Part shown: piece by piece, positions 33,417-43,009 of the stretch
Position numbering within the stretch: position 1 is the first letter of the stretch
Layout: each line of letters opens with the position of its first letter
NCBI RefSeq assembly: GCF_025515275.1
Contig: NZ_JAOPFU010000025.1
Location: 1-58,755 of the forward strand
Reading direction: 5' to 3'
DNA from: Catenovulum sp. 2E275
Lineage (GTDB): Bacteria > Pseudomonadota > Gammaproteobacteria > Enterobacterales > Alteromonadaceae
DNA: 58,755 nt
Translations under genes and position numbers: made by a program
Notes under the pieces: model-generated
Databases searched by the model: none
The model's input: only the letters and a program-made list of their open reading frames with translations
What the model was told of the DNA's origin: nothing

Positions 33417-34667
33417 ATGAGCATATTTGAACAAAGAGAATCAGATATCAGAGCATATTGTCGGGTTTATCCTGTAGTTTTTAAAACAGCCGATAACGCA
33501 AGGCAAACAGATGAAGATGGTAAAGAATATATCGACTTTTTTGCCGGTGCTGGCGTATTAAATTTTGGCCATAACAATCCATACATGAAAAAAGCTGTGA
33601 TTAATTACATTGAGCAAAATGGTGTCACTCATAGCTTAGATATGCACACCACAGCCAAAAGAGACTTTATTAATAAGTTTGTCAAAACCATTTTAGAACC
33701 CAGAAACATGCCCCATAAGTTACAGTTTATGGGGCCTACCGGCACAAATGCCGTTGAAGCAGCCTTAAAAATTGCCCGCAGGGCAACTGGCCGTCAAGAA
33801 ATTGTAGCTTTTTCGCACGGTTTTCATGGTATGACACTAGGAGCCCTCGCCTGTACGGCAAATCAGTATTTCAGAGGCGCAGCCGGTGTACCACTTAATC
33901 ATGTGAGCCATCATGTTTTTGATACAAATGATCAAACCAGTTTAGCGCATTTAGAGGAATTAGAAGCGCTTTATGCCGATAGCTCAAGCGGTATCAGCCC
34001 ACCAGCGGCATTTATGGTTGAAGCAATCCAAGCCGAAGGCGGTGTGAATGTAGCCAGTAAAAACTGGTTACAAGCTTTAGCTAAGCTGGCTAAAAAAACC
34101 GGCGCTTTACTCATTATTGATGATATTCAAGTTGGCTGTGGACGCACAGGTTCATTCTTTAGTTTTGATGAAATGGAATTAGATCCCGACATTATTTGTT
34201 TGGCTAAAGGCATTGGCGGCATGGGCACCCCAATGGCACTTAATTTAGTTAAACCCGAAGTGGATCAACATTGGTCTCCGGGTGAGCACACAGGTACATT
34301 CAGAGGACAAAACCTATCTTTTGTCGCAGGAACAGAAGCACTCAAATACTTTGATAATGATAATTTAATGCAGGCTGTAAAAGCCAAAGCAGAGTTGATT
34401 CAGCAAAAAATGCAACAGCTTGCGCAAACTTATCAGCAAGTTGATGTACGTGGCAAAGGCATGATAGTGGGTTTAGATGTGGGTGATGGAACAACCGCCA
34501 GAGCTATTGTCGATCATTGTTTTGAGCAAGGATTATTAATCGCATCTTGTGGTACTGGCGGACGAGTGGTTAAATTAATCCCGCCACTCACTATTCCTGA
34601 AAAAGATTTATTAGCCGGTTTGGATATTTTAACTCAAGCAACTAAAGCAGCATTGGAGGCAGCATGA
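33417..34667 (+). CDS. doeD: L-2,4-diaminobutyrate transaminase DoeD
   Basis: A class III PLP aminotransferase of 416 residues that resembles EctB. Recognisable parts are PVVFKTADNARQTDEDGKEYIDFFAGAGVLNFGHNNP, the FSHGFHGMTLGAL segment and the PLP lysine in ICLAKGIGGMGTP (about residue 265). EctB makes diaminobutyrate for ectoine synthesis, but ectA and ectC are absent and the neighbours are degradative. The reverse reaction, giving aspartate semialdehyde, fits DoeD. The ATG with GGAGG at 7-nt spacing is chosen over an ATG 12 nt upstream. Its stop overlaps the doeA start. Confidence 0.85.
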   Translation: MSIFEQRESDIRAYCRVYPVVFKTADNARQTDEDGKEYIDFFAGAGVLNFGHNNPYMKKAVINYIEQNGVTHSLDMHTTAKRDFINKFVKTILEPRNMPHKLQFMGPTGTNAVEAALKIARRATGRQEIVAFSHGFHGMTLGALACTANQYFRGAAGVPLNHVSHHVFDTNDQTSLAHLEELEALYADSSSGISPPAAFMVEAIQAEGGVNVASKNWLQALAKLAKKTGALLIIDDIQVGCGRTGSFFSFDEMELDPDIICLAKGIGGMGTPMALNLVKPEVDQHWSPGEHTGTFRGQNLSFVAGTEALKYFDNDNLMQAVKAKAELIQQKMQQLAQTYQQVDVRGKGMIVGLDVGDGTTARAIVDHCFEQGLLIASCGTGGRVVKLIPPLTIPEKDLLAGLDILTQATKAALEAA

Positions 34668-35908
34668 GACAAAGAGATGATATGACTTTTGCGTTTGAAG
34701 AGTATGAAAAACGGATTAGTGATTTAAGAACCCGCATTGCGCAGCGCAACCTTGATGCGGTTGTGATTAGCGATCCTGAAAATATTATGTATTTAACCGA
34801 TTATCAGACTACAGGTTATTCATTTTTTCAGGCTTTGGTTGTCCCGCTTGAGGATGAACCTTTTATGATCACCCGAGCAATGGAAGAATCAAATGTAATT
34901 GCCCGAACTTGGGTTGAAAAAACAAGACCTTACCCAGACACTGGCGATGCGATTCAAATGCTAGTAGATGCCTTACGTGAATTTGGCTTAGCCAATAAAC
35001 GCATTGGTTATGAACGCAATAGTTATTTTTTTCCGGCTTATCATCAGGATTGCATTCATACCACCTTAAACGATGGCAAGTTATTAGATTGTTTTGGCAT
35101 TGTAGAACAAGGCAGAATTAAAAAATCGCCGGCAGAAATTGAATTAATGCGCAAAGCAGCACTGGCTACAGAAGCCGGAATGAAAGCCGGTATTGAAACC
35201 GCTCAAGTTGGAGTGACTGAAAATGAAATTGGGGCCGCGATTAGTGCGGCTATGTTTAGTGCAGGCGGAGAACCACCTGCAGTCATGCCTTATGTCACAT
35301 CAGGCCCACGCAGTATGATAGGTCACGCCACATGGGAAGGCAGAGTTGTTGGCGAAAATGAACATGTATTTTTAGAAGTGGGCGGCTGCTATCGCCGCTA
35401 CCATACCGCAATGATGCGCACCGTTATTCTGGGCAAATTAACCGATTCAATGTACAAAGCGCAGGAACGAATGAAGCAGGCACTGACCTCCTTACATGCG
35501 TATGTTCAGCCCGGCATGACAGTATCTGACGTGGATAATTTAATTCGCAATATTATTACTGAAAATGACGTTGGTGCGCGTTTAATTACCCGCTCCGGTT
35601 ATTCTATTGGTATCGCTTTTCCACCCAGTTGGGATGAAGGCTATATTATTAGTTTAAAACAAGGCGAATCTGCCATTTTAGAAGAAGGCATGACTTTTCA
35701 TATTATCCCTTGGATGTGGGGGGTCGATGGTAATAAAACCTGTGGTATTTCAGACACTATTTATATCACAGATAAAGGTTGCGAATCTTTTTTCACTCTG
35801 CCGCAAGACTTTACGGTTAAAAATAATGCAAAAAAACCAAAAGCCACTCAAACTGAAAATGAGAAAACGCTAAACAAAAAGCCGACTAAATTAGCTGAAG
35901 TTAAATAA
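34664..35908 (+). CDS. doeA: ectoine hydrolase DoeA
   Basis: DoeA opens the ectoine ring to N-acetyl-diaminobutyrate. This 414-residue protein has the creatinase N-domain (about 1-160) and the pita-bread M24 fold. The five metal ligands of M24 peptidases are replaced: FLEVGG and YHTAMMRT occupy the positions of the Asp pair, and the later His/Glu motifs are absent. This matches creatinase-type and ectoine hydrolases that work without a bound metal. A likely catalytic His lies in SMIGHATWEGR. The lysine-rich 25-residue tail is unusual. ATGA overlap with doeD shows coupling. Confidence 0.88.
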   Translation: MRQRDDMTFAFEEYEKRISDLRTRIAQRNLDAVVISDPENIMYLTDYQTTGYSFFQALVVPLEDEPFMITRAMEESNVIARTWVEKTRPYPDTGDAIQMLVDALREFGLANKRIGYERNSYFFPAYHQDCIHTTLNDGKLLDCFGIVEQGRIKKSPAEIELMRKAALATEAGMKAGIETAQVGVTENEIGAAISAAMFSAGGEPPAVMPYVTSGPRSMIGHATWEGRVVGENEHVFLEVGGCYRRYHTAMMRTVILGKLTDSMYKAQERMKQALTSLHAYVQPGMTVSDVDNLIRNIITENDVGARLITRSGYSIGIAFPPSWDEGYIISLKQGESAILEEGMTFHIIPWMWGVDGNKTCGISDTIYITDKGCESFFTLPQDFTVKNNAKKPKATQTENEKTLNKKPTKLAEVK

Positions 35909-35924
35909 CCCTAAGGAGATTATA

Positions 35925-37286
35925 ATGTTAATTGCTACAAATCCTTACACAGGGAAAAAAATAGCTGAATATCCAAGCTTGAATGTAAGACAAATCGCAG
36001 ACTGCATTGGTGATGCCGCTGAAGCATTTGGCGACTGGAAAAATACCAGTATTGCTGAACGGGCAATTGTATTAAATAAAGTCGCCGCAGAGCTAAAAGC
36101 ACACCGAAATGAGCTGGCCGTCTTAATGGCGGAAGAAATGGGTAAACCGGTAAAAGAAGGTTTAGCCGAGGTAGATAAATCCGCTTGGTGCGCTGAGCAT
36201 TATGCAACCTATGCTAACGATTATTTAGCTAATGAAGTGCTAGAGTCGGATGCTGGAAAAAGCTATGTTTGTTATCAGCCGCTTGGTACTTTATTAGGCA
36301 TTTTGCCCTGGAATGCCCCACTCTGGATCGCATTTAGATATTTAGCGCCAGCGCTAATGGCGGGTAATACCTGTGTGATGAAACACGACCCAAATGTGCC
36401 CGGCTGTGCCCAAGCATTAGCTGATATTTTTAATAAAGCAGGTGTTCCACAAGGCGTAATGGTTAACTTACCTGTTCAAACCGCTGATGTGGAAATGGCA
36501 ATTAGAGATCCTAGAATTGCGGCAATTTCGTTTACTGGCTCAAGTGCCGCTGGTAAAAAAGTAGCAGCTATTGCTGCTTCAGAACTTAAACCAGCAGTGC
36601 TCGAACTGGGTGGCTCAGATCCATGTATAGTATTGGCAGATGCCGATTTAGAACAAGCCGCCAGCATTGCCGTTTTGTCTCGTATTATAAATGCAGGTCA
36701 GTCTTGTATTGCAGCTAAACGAATCATTGTTGAAGATGCGGTTTATGATGATTTTATTGCATTAGTGAAAAATAAATTAAGTCACCTAACCTTAGGTAAC
36801 CCGCTTGAAGAATCCACCCAAATAGGCCCGTTGGCTCGCAAAGACTTACAAAAAAACTTACATCGCCAAGTCTGTGAAACAATTAGCAGTGGCGCTAAAT
36901 GTCTGCTCGGTGGCGAACTGCCAAATAGTGACGGCTTCTTTTATCCTGCCACTTTACTAGTAGATGCATCACCAGAAATGACCGCATTTAAAGAAGAAAC
37001 ATTTGGCCCAGTTATGCTAGTCATAAAAGCCACAGATCAACATCACGCGTTAGAGCTGGCCAATCAAACCGATTATGGCTTAGGTGCAGCAGTATGGAGT
37101 AAAAATACAGCTTTGGCTGAACAACTAGCGCTGCAAATTAACTCTGGCCAAGTAGCTATCAATGGCATTGTAAAAACGGATCCAAGATTACCCAGCGGTG
37201 GAATCAAACAATCAGGCTACGGCCGCGAACTTGGGCCACATGGGATAAAAGAATTTGTTAACGCAAAACAGGTTTGGATTAAATAA
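35925..37286 (+). CDS. doeC: aspartate-semialdehyde dehydrogenase DoeC
   Basis: An aldehyde dehydrogenase family protein of 453 residues that would oxidise aspartate semialdehyde from DoeD to aspartate with NAD(P). The nucleotide-binding FTGSSAAGKKVA, the general-base Glu in ELGGSDPC and the catalytic Cys in NAGQSCIAAKR are in the right order. Succinate-semialdehyde dehydrogenases look very similar, so the substrate is read from the operon. AAGGAG precedes the ATG and the gap to doeA is 16 bp. It is the last gene of the operon and ends before a long convergent hairpin. Confidence 0.85.
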   Translation: MLIATNPYTGKKIAEYPSLNVRQIADCIGDAAEAFGDWKNTSIAERAIVLNKVAAELKAHRNELAVLMAEEMGKPVKEGLAEVDKSAWCAEHYATYANDYLANEVLESDAGKSYVCYQPLGTLLGILPWNAPLWIAFRYLAPALMAGNTCVMKHDPNVPGCAQALADIFNKAGVPQGVMVNLPVQTADVEMAIRDPRIAAISFTGSSAAGKKVAAIAASELKPAVLELGGSDPCIVLADADLEQAASIAVLSRIINAGQSCIAAKRIIVEDAVYDDFIALVKNKLSHLTLGNPLEESTQIGPLARKDLQKNLHRQVCETISSGAKCLLGGELPNSDGFFYPATLLVDASPEMTAFKEETFGPVMLVIKATDQHHALELANQTDYGLGAAVWSKNTALAEQLALQINSGQVAINGIVKTDPRLPSGGIKQSGYGRELGPHGIKEFVNAKQVWIK

Positions 37287-37363
37287 CCCTGAGGTAGTAT
37301 AGAGGTAATGTGAACTGAAGTTATTTAAGTTGTGGAATTTAACAATTAGCGTTTAAATATCAA

Positions 37364-37411
37364 AAAAGATGATTTATTTGGCAGAAAATCATAGCCCATA
37401 AATCATCTTTT
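37364..37411. terminator. bidirectional terminator between doeC and flgL
   Basis: AAAAGATGATTTA pairs perfectly with TAAATCATCTTTT across a 22-nt loop. It lies between the convergent ectoine and flagellar operons and provides a T-run on either strand. Confidence 0.7.
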
Positions 37412-37457
37412 CAAGCATATTGAACTTTAACGCCTATAGCCAAAAATAGTCTGTTAA

Positions 37458-38678
37458 TTATAAGAAATTAAACAAACTCAAACCGGATAGTTTAGTAAAT
37501 GTTTGACTAGATACTTGATAAGCGACTTCCTGTTTTTGAAGTTCAGTAATTGCCTCAGCTAAATCGGCTTCAGATACATTAGCTTTTGCTTCTTTGATAT
37601 TAATTTCCTGATCAGTATTAGACAATTTAACACTATCTAATACATTAACTCGGCCACCAATTTCTGAACGAGCTTCCCCTAAATTACCTTGAGCCTGCTC
37701 CAAAGAATATAAAGTCTGCTGAATTTTATCAGAATATGCATCACCTACTGTCTCAGAGTTTTGAATCATATTGACCATCTCTGTCAGAGCATTCAATATA
37801 TTCTTTTTGTTTGGTGAATCTAAAGTAAAATCAATACTTTGACCCGCAGTACCAGATATATCAAACTCAAGCCCTTTAAAATTAATTTTATCGCCGTCAG
37901 CATAATCACCAGACTGTAAAACTGTGCCTGAGCTATCCTCAACCTGATAAGTTCCCGCGCCTAAAATCACTCGATAGTCGTTAGAACCGGCTGGATGCGG
38001 CGGAATTTGCACATAGTTTTGTTTATGGAATTTATCAAAACTATCACCATCAGCTAATCGGTAATCGCCAGAGGCTGTTGATGATGCGTTCAAACTAACA
38101 CTGCTGCGGGCAGAAGTATCTTCAAAAATAGCTAATCCAGAACCAGGTACACCCACATCTAATTTTAATGTTTCTGATACCTGTACTTTTTTAACGTTTT
38201 CATCACCCTGATAAACAAATTCTCCGGCAGAGTTTAAAACAAACGGAGGCTGATCAGATTTAGCTCCAGCAAAAATATACTCACCTTGCGCATTTTTGCT
38301 ATTCATTAAATCTAGCACTTCGTCTTTAATTAAACTAATTTCTGTCGCGATCGCTTTTCTATCAGCATACCCCAATGCCCCATTCCCAGCTTGAATTACT
38401 AAACTATTTGCTTTAGTTAGTGATTCATTAATATTGGTCATAATCGTTTCTTGCTGAGACAAGCTGTTTTTAACACTAATATTATTTTTTGAAAACTGCT
38501 CTAAGCGAGCTAAATCTTCATCAAAACGAACCACTTTAGTTGCGCCAGTTGGGTCATCCGATGGTTTTAAAATATTGGTTTGCTGATTCAATACATCGTT
38601 TGCTCTAACCAAACGTTTTTGCGATTCTAAAATACCGTCTAAATTACGGCTATAAATCATATTGGTTGTTAAGCGCAT
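37458..38678 (-). CDS. flgL: flagellar hook-associated protein 3 FlgL
   Basis: FlgL forms, with FlgK, the junction between hook and filament. The conserved N-terminus MRLTTNMIYSRNLDGILESQKRL and the C-terminal coiled-coil end YQVSSQTFTKLSGLSLFNFL match the family. The 406-residue length is normal. It starts 2 bp after flgK and shares its sigma-28-type promoter. It is the last gene of the flg cluster; no flagellin gene follows, which is unusual for polar-flagellar clusters that often place fla genes after flgL. The hypervariable middle (about residues 170-290) is the usual surface domain. Confidence 0.93.
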   Translation of the reverse strand: MRLTTNMIYSRNLDGILESQKRLVRANDVLNQQTNILKPSDDPTGATKVVRFDEDLARLEQFSKNNISVKNSLSQQETIMTNINESLTKANSLVIQAGNGALGYADRKAIATEISLIKDEVLDLMNSKNAQGEYIFAGAKSDQPPFVLNSAGEFVYQGDENVKKVQVSETLKLDVGVPGSGLAIFEDTSARSSVSLNASSTASGDYRLADGDSFDKFHKQNYVQIPPHPAGSNDYRVILGAGTYQVEDSSGTVLQSGDYADGDKINFKGLEFDISGTAGQSIDFTLDSPNKKNILNALTEMVNMIQNSETVGDAYSDKIQQTLYSLEQAQGNLGEARSEIGGRVNVLDSVKLSNTDQEINIKEAKANVSEADLAEAITELQKQEVAYQVSSQTFTKLSGLSLFNFL

Positions 38679-38680
38679 AA

Positions 38681-40729
38681 TTATGCCCTCACCGCAGATA
38701 ATAAGGAGTCAAAAATCGTTTGCGCAACGGTAATAATTCGGGCTGATGCATTGTAAGCCTGCTCAAATTTAATTAAATCGGCAGCTTCTTCATCTAAGTT
38801 AACACCAGCCATATTTTGCACTCTGGTTTCAGATTGCAATAGTAAACTTTCACTCGCGGCTAAATCTATATTCGCCCGATTAGCTGTATCGCCTACAAAT
38901 CCAATTAAATTAGAATAGGCTTGATTAAACGTTAAGGTATTTTCTTCTGAACCTGTAACATTACGTCGCATGGTATCGTTTGATTGTAAATCAGTTAATT
39001 TTTGAGCATTAAAGTTATCATCTAAGCTATCAGAATTATAAGCGATATTAAACTCATCACCGGCTTCTGCTTTACCTGATACACTAATTTCATACCCAGG
39101 ATAATCTGCACCGTGCGAACTGGCTGGCCATGTTCCGGCATCTCTTAACTGCTGCATAATATTATCACCACTGCTCACAGTACCAATAACATTGCCAGAA
39201 CTATCCTGAACTTCGTATTCGCCAGTTAAGGTATAAATTACCTTTGCTGGCGCATCTGCATCTAAGTTTCCAGCACCGTCAAAAGCTGACATATTAACTG
39301 GAGAATTACTGGTATCTGTTGAGGTTATATCAGTTAATTTCGCCGTTGCTGACCCTAAATTATCAATTGGGTTCTCAACAGTAACGGGGGCAGCAAGTGC
39401 AAGTTGCTCTGGTCGATTAATATTTAATTCAATTTGAACACCAGCTAAGCGTGTTGGTCTGGCTAAAAATTTATCACCTTCAACAAAAGCACCATCCGCT
39501 TCTAAATTAAGCGTTAAACCGTCAGGTAATTCTGGTGATGTACTTTGGCTACCATCTGGTAATGTTGTATTAGTATATGGGCCTGTCACATTGCCTACAG
39601 CTTCGCCGCCTTGAAACGCTTGGATTGTATATTCAGTTGCACTGGTAAAAGTGATTTGATAATCAAAATTAGTTACACTGCCACCTTTTCCAGCCTCAAT
39701 ACCTACTTCAATATTATGATTTGCACTGCTGTTATCGCGATAACCTAAGGCTGTGGTAGTTGGAATGTTAAAAACATTTTCACCCAATTCACCATCTAAG
39801 GTAACCCCTTTTTTATTTTGCTCGTTCATTGCGTCAGCATAAGCAATTGCAAGCTGCCCTAAAGAGTTAGCCGTTTCGTCTAATACGTTTTCTCGGTACT
39901 CAATTAAGCCACCTAACTCGCCACCCAAACCATCGGTATTAAAACTGCGTTTTGATGTACCATTACTGGCTTGAATTTCAATTTCTGTGCGGGTTGGATC
40001 CGGATCACCGTTGACAGCTTTAAACTGAAAATAATGGCCGTTAGTGACTAAAGGCTGACCATTTTGAGTATTTAATAAAATAGCGCCGCTTTTATCTTCA
40101 AGTGGCTGAACATTGAGTTTTTCAGATAACTGACGAACAATTTCATCACGCTCATCTAATAACTCAGGTGAAGCTTGACCTGTAACTTCCACTTTTTTTG
40201 AAGTAACAACCGCTTTATTTATATCATACAAGGACTTAATTAAAGAATTTGTCTCATTTAATTGTAGTTTAATCTCCTCGTTTACAACTTTTTCCTGTTC
40301 CAGTACACGGTCAGATAAACTTTGCATACGATCAACGAGAGCTTGAGAATCAGAAATAACTAACTGTCTTGGCGTTAAAGAAGTAGGATCATCTGCGGCT
40401 TCATGTAAACGAGCAAAAACACTATCAATGCCTTTGGCAACACTTGTTGAGTCATTAGAAAATAAAGTGTCTAAAATGGATGTATTATCAGATAATGCTT
40501 TTAGTTTAGCATGCTCTGAAGTGTCTCTGCGGTATTGATCAATTGCAAATTGATCAAACAAACGAGTTACTTGAGAGCGACCCACCCCCCACTCAACATA
40601 ACTAGCAAATTCAGTACGTTGGCGTGAATAACCAGGCGTATTGAGATTAGCAATATTATTACTAGTGGTTGCTAATTGGCTTTGGTTACCTAATAAAGAT
40701 GAACTACCAATTTGTAATAGTGAACTCAT
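38681..40729 (-). CDS. flgK: flagellar hook-associated protein 1 FlgK
   Basis: FlgK is the first hook-filament junction protein, a 682-residue exported component. The N-terminal rod/hook motif SQLATTSNNIANLNTPGYSRQRTEF and the C-terminal EAADLIKFEQAYNASARIITVAQTIFDSLL are standard. The length is larger than in enteric bacteria (about 550), due to an expanded surface-exposed middle domain, as is common in marine species. A near-perfect sigma-28 promoter lies over the 3' end of flgJ at 40816-40842. Confidence 0.95.
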   Translation of the reverse strand: MSSLLQIGSSSLLGNQSQLATTSNNIANLNTPGYSRQRTEFASYVEWGVGRSQVTRLFDQFAIDQYRRDTSEHAKLKALSDNTSILDTLFSNDSTSVAKGIDSVFARLHEAADDPTSLTPRQLVISDSQALVDRMQSLSDRVLEQEKVVNEEIKLQLNETNSLIKSLYDINKAVVTSKKVEVTGQASPELLDERDEIVRQLSEKLNVQPLEDKSGAILLNTQNGQPLVTNGHYFQFKAVNGDPDPTRTEIEIQASNGTSKRSFNTDGLGGELGGLIEYRENVLDETANSLGQLAIAYADAMNEQNKKGVTLDGELGENVFNIPTTTALGYRDNSSANHNIEVGIEAGKGGSVTNFDYQITFTSATEYTIQAFQGGEAVGNVTGPYTNTTLPDGSQSTSPELPDGLTLNLEADGAFVEGDKFLARPTRLAGVQIELNINRPEQLALAAPVTVENPIDNLGSATAKLTDITSTDTSNSPVNMSAFDGAGNLDADAPAKVIYTLTGEYEVQDSSGNVIGTVSSGDNIMQQLRDAGTWPASSHGADYPGYEISVSGKAEAGDEFNIAYNSDSLDDNFNAQKLTDLQSNDTMRRNVTGSEENTLTFNQAYSNLIGFVGDTANRANIDLAASESLLLQSETRVQNMAGVNLDEEAADLIKFEQAYNASARIITVAQTIFDSLLSAVRA

Positions 40730-40815
40730 TGAGATTACCTGATTATGAAAAATACAAACACAATTAATTTAATTTTAGACCAAACTTTAACCTAAAATGA
40801 CATTGAGTTAATTAA

Positions 40816-40842
40816 ATATCGGCTTACTTGCCTAAAACTTTA
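40816..40842 (-). promoter_or_regulatory. sigma-28 (FliA) promoter for flgKL
   Basis: On the minus strand TAAA-N15-GCCGATAT matches the FliA consensus TAAA-N15-GCCGATAA with one mismatch at the last base. It overlaps the flgJ stop and lies about 90 nt before flgK, so the hook-junction genes can be switched on late. Confidence 0.85.
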
Positions 40843-41866
40843 GCATATTTATATAAGGTTCAAATACCGAATCTTTTAAGATTGTCTGTATTTTTTGAGC
40901 ATAATTAGGATCTGTCGCATAACCTGCATTTTGTAGTTCAGTAACATAAGCATTTGGATCATGCGCGACAGAAAGTGCCTGATTATATCTGGGATTATCA
41001 TTAATAAACTGAGTATAGTCTTGGAGCGCCTGTTCTATATCCTGATATGATCTAAAGTTAGATTTTTCTCTAACCGCCACTCCATTTCGGTATTCTAACG
41101 AGGTCACATTGGTTTTATCACCTGCCCAGCGGCTGTCAGCTTTAATCCCAAAAAAATTCAGCGCGTTTGAGCCATCTGCATTTTGGATCATCTTTTGTCC
41201 CCAGCCAGTTTCAAGCGCAGCCTGAGCTATCATAGCGACGGGCGATAAACCTAATTTATCAGCTACTTTTTGTGCAACTGGCATTAGAGTATCCACAAAA
41301 TCTTGTTTTGAATTAAATGAAATGTCTGTTTGTGGTTGATTAATAGCAGCTAAAGCATCTAACTCGTAATTTGCCTGATATTTAGCGTTTGCAGCACGAA
41401 AACGATTTGCCTGCTCAACATTCATTAAGTCAGCTAAATCGGTTATTTCATCTCGCTCCGGCTTTTGATTTAAATTAAAGCTTTGCATTGGGTTATTTAA
41501 TGCTTGCTGCAAGCTGGCGTTATTGCGTAATACATCTGCATTTTTATAGGTTTGTGAGTTTGGGTCTAACTGCTCAACAATTAAATCGGCCAAACCTAAA
41601 GCGCCGGTTTGAGATAAATTAACGGCTAGTTGGTCATCATGCATATCACGATAAAATTTAGCGGTTTGGCTATTAAAAGGGCTGTCTTGATCAGCCAATA
41701 CTTCCTCTGCCTGCCGCATACTTTTGAGCATCATTTTCATAAAAATAGATTCAAAATGCTGCGCGGCTTTTTTTAATGCGGCTTTATCGTTATTAAGGCC
41801 ACCTTTTCGCAGCTCGTCTAAGCCTGCAAAATCGGTATAAAGCTGAGTTTGTTCTATTTTATCCAT
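40832..41866 (-). CDS. flgJ: flagellar rod-capping protein and peptidoglycan hydrolase FlgJ
   Basis: The 344-residue protein has two parts. The N-terminal rod-binding domain (about 30-125; KKAAQHFESIFMKMMLKSMRQAE) helps assemble the rod. The C-terminal glucosaminidase-type domain (about 200-340; MIAQAALETGWGQKMIQNADGSN) cuts peptidoglycan for rod passage. Both are intact. It is followed by flgK under an internal promoter and preceded by flgI at 24 bp. Confidence 0.94.
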   Translation of the reverse strand: MDKIEQTQLYTDFAGLDELRKGGLNNDKAALKKAAQHFESIFMKMMLKSMRQAEEVLADQDSPFNSQTAKFYRDMHDDQLAVNLSQTGALGLADLIVEQLDPNSQTYKNADVLRNNASLQQALNNPMQSFNLNQKPERDEITDLADLMNVEQANRFRAANAKYQANYELDALAAINQPQTDISFNSKQDFVDTLMPVAQKVADKLGLSPVAMIAQAALETGWGQKMIQNADGSNALNFFGIKADSRWAGDKTNVTSLEYRNGVAVREKSNFRSYQDIEQALQDYTQFINDNPRYNQALSVAHDPNAYVTELQNAGYATDPNYAQKIQTILKDSVFEPYINMLKF

Positions 41867-41890
41867 CTCGCTTTGCCTGAAATGTGTTGG

Positions 41891-43000
41891 CTAGATAACA
41901 ACCAACTCACCCTGTAATGCACCAGCTTCTTTTAAAGCTTCTAAAATTGCCATTAAATCACCCGGTGCTGCGCCAATTTCATTCATTGCTCTAACTAATT
42001 CATCTAATGATGCGCCAGTGTCTAATACAAACATTCTGGTATCATCTTGCGCCACATCAATAATCGACTGTTTGGTAACAACGGTTTCGCCTTCGGCAAA
42101 TGCATTAGGCTGGCTTACCTGTTGGTTTTGCGCAATAGTCACGGTTAACCCACCATGGGTAACTGCGGCTGGTCTTAATCTTACTTCTTTACCGATCACA
42201 ATAGTGCCTGTACGCGAATTAACTATAACTTTGGCAGGGGCATCTGCTGGGGTAAATTCTAAATTTTCAATCGTAGAAATATACGAAACTCGCTGACCAA
42301 TATCTCTTGGTGCCATTACTTGAATAGAAGTCGCGTCAACCGCGGTCGCCGTTTTTGGGCCCACTAACTGATTAATTACATCAGCCAAACGTTTCGCCGT
42401 TGTAAAATCCGGTTGATGCAAGTTATAGATTAAATGGTCGCCATTTCCTAAAGAGGTAATAACTTCACGTTCAACCAAAGCACCGTTAGCAATTCGACCT
42501 ACAGTTGGTGTATTGGCAATAATTCTGGAACCATCATCCCCTTGCACACCAAAACCGCCCACTACTAAACTGCCTTGAGCAACTGCATAAACTTTACCAT
42601 CAACCCCTTTTAAAAAAGTTTGTAATAAAGTACCACCATTCAAACTGCCCGCACTACCAATAGAAGAAACCGTTACGTCAATAGTTTGACCCGGTTTAGC
42701 AAATGCAGGTAAGGTTGCACTCACCGCCACCGCTGCTACGTTTTTAATTTTGGGTTTAACGCTTGACGGCATTGAGATTCCAAAATTATTCAACATGGTA
42801 CGAAAACTTTGCTCAGTAAATGGACTTTGCTCACCCGTTCCAGGTAAACCAACCACCAAACCATAACCAACTAATTGGTTATTTCGGATGCCTTGAATAC
42901 TGGCTAAATCTTTAATCCGCTGAGCGCTGGCATAAGAGCTGAATAATAGCCCAGTACACACGAGCAGGCTGAACACCCATTGATTAACTGATTTCATCAT
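41891..43000 (-). CDS. flgI: flagellar P-ring protein FlgI
   Basis: FlgI forms the P-ring in the peptidoglycan layer around the rod. A cleaved signal peptide (ending SYASA, about residue 27) is followed by the conserved [30 protein letters not shown]. The 369-residue length is standard and the C-terminus includes the typical [15 protein letters not shown]. Two adjacent ATG codons start the frame; either may be used. The gene is 9 bp downstream of flgH in the flgFGHIJ operon. Confidence 0.95.
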   Translation of the reverse strand: MMKSVNQWVFSLLVCTGLLFSSYASAQRIKDLASIQGIRNNQLVGYGLVVGLPGTGEQSPFTEQSFRTMLNNFGISMPSSVKPKIKNVAAVAVSATLPAFAKPGQTIDVTVSSIGSAGSLNGGTLLQTFLKGVDGKVYAVAQGSLVVGGFGVQGDDGSRIIANTPTVGRIANGALVEREVITSLGNGDHLIYNLHQPDFTTAKRLADVINQLVGPKTATAVDATSIQVMAPRDIGQRVSYISTIENLEFTPADAPAKVIVNSRTGTIVIGKEVRLRPAAVTHGGLTVTIAQNQQVSQPNAFAEGETVVTKQSIIDVAQDDTRMFVLDTGASLDELVRAMNEIGAAPGDLMAILEALKEAGALQGELVVI

Positions 43001-43009
43001 ACAACCCTC

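Noticed and set aside
33417-34667. EctB of ectoine biosynthesis instead of DoeD
   Set aside because: ectA and ectC are absent, and the three neighbours are all ectoine-catabolic, so the degradative role is favoured.
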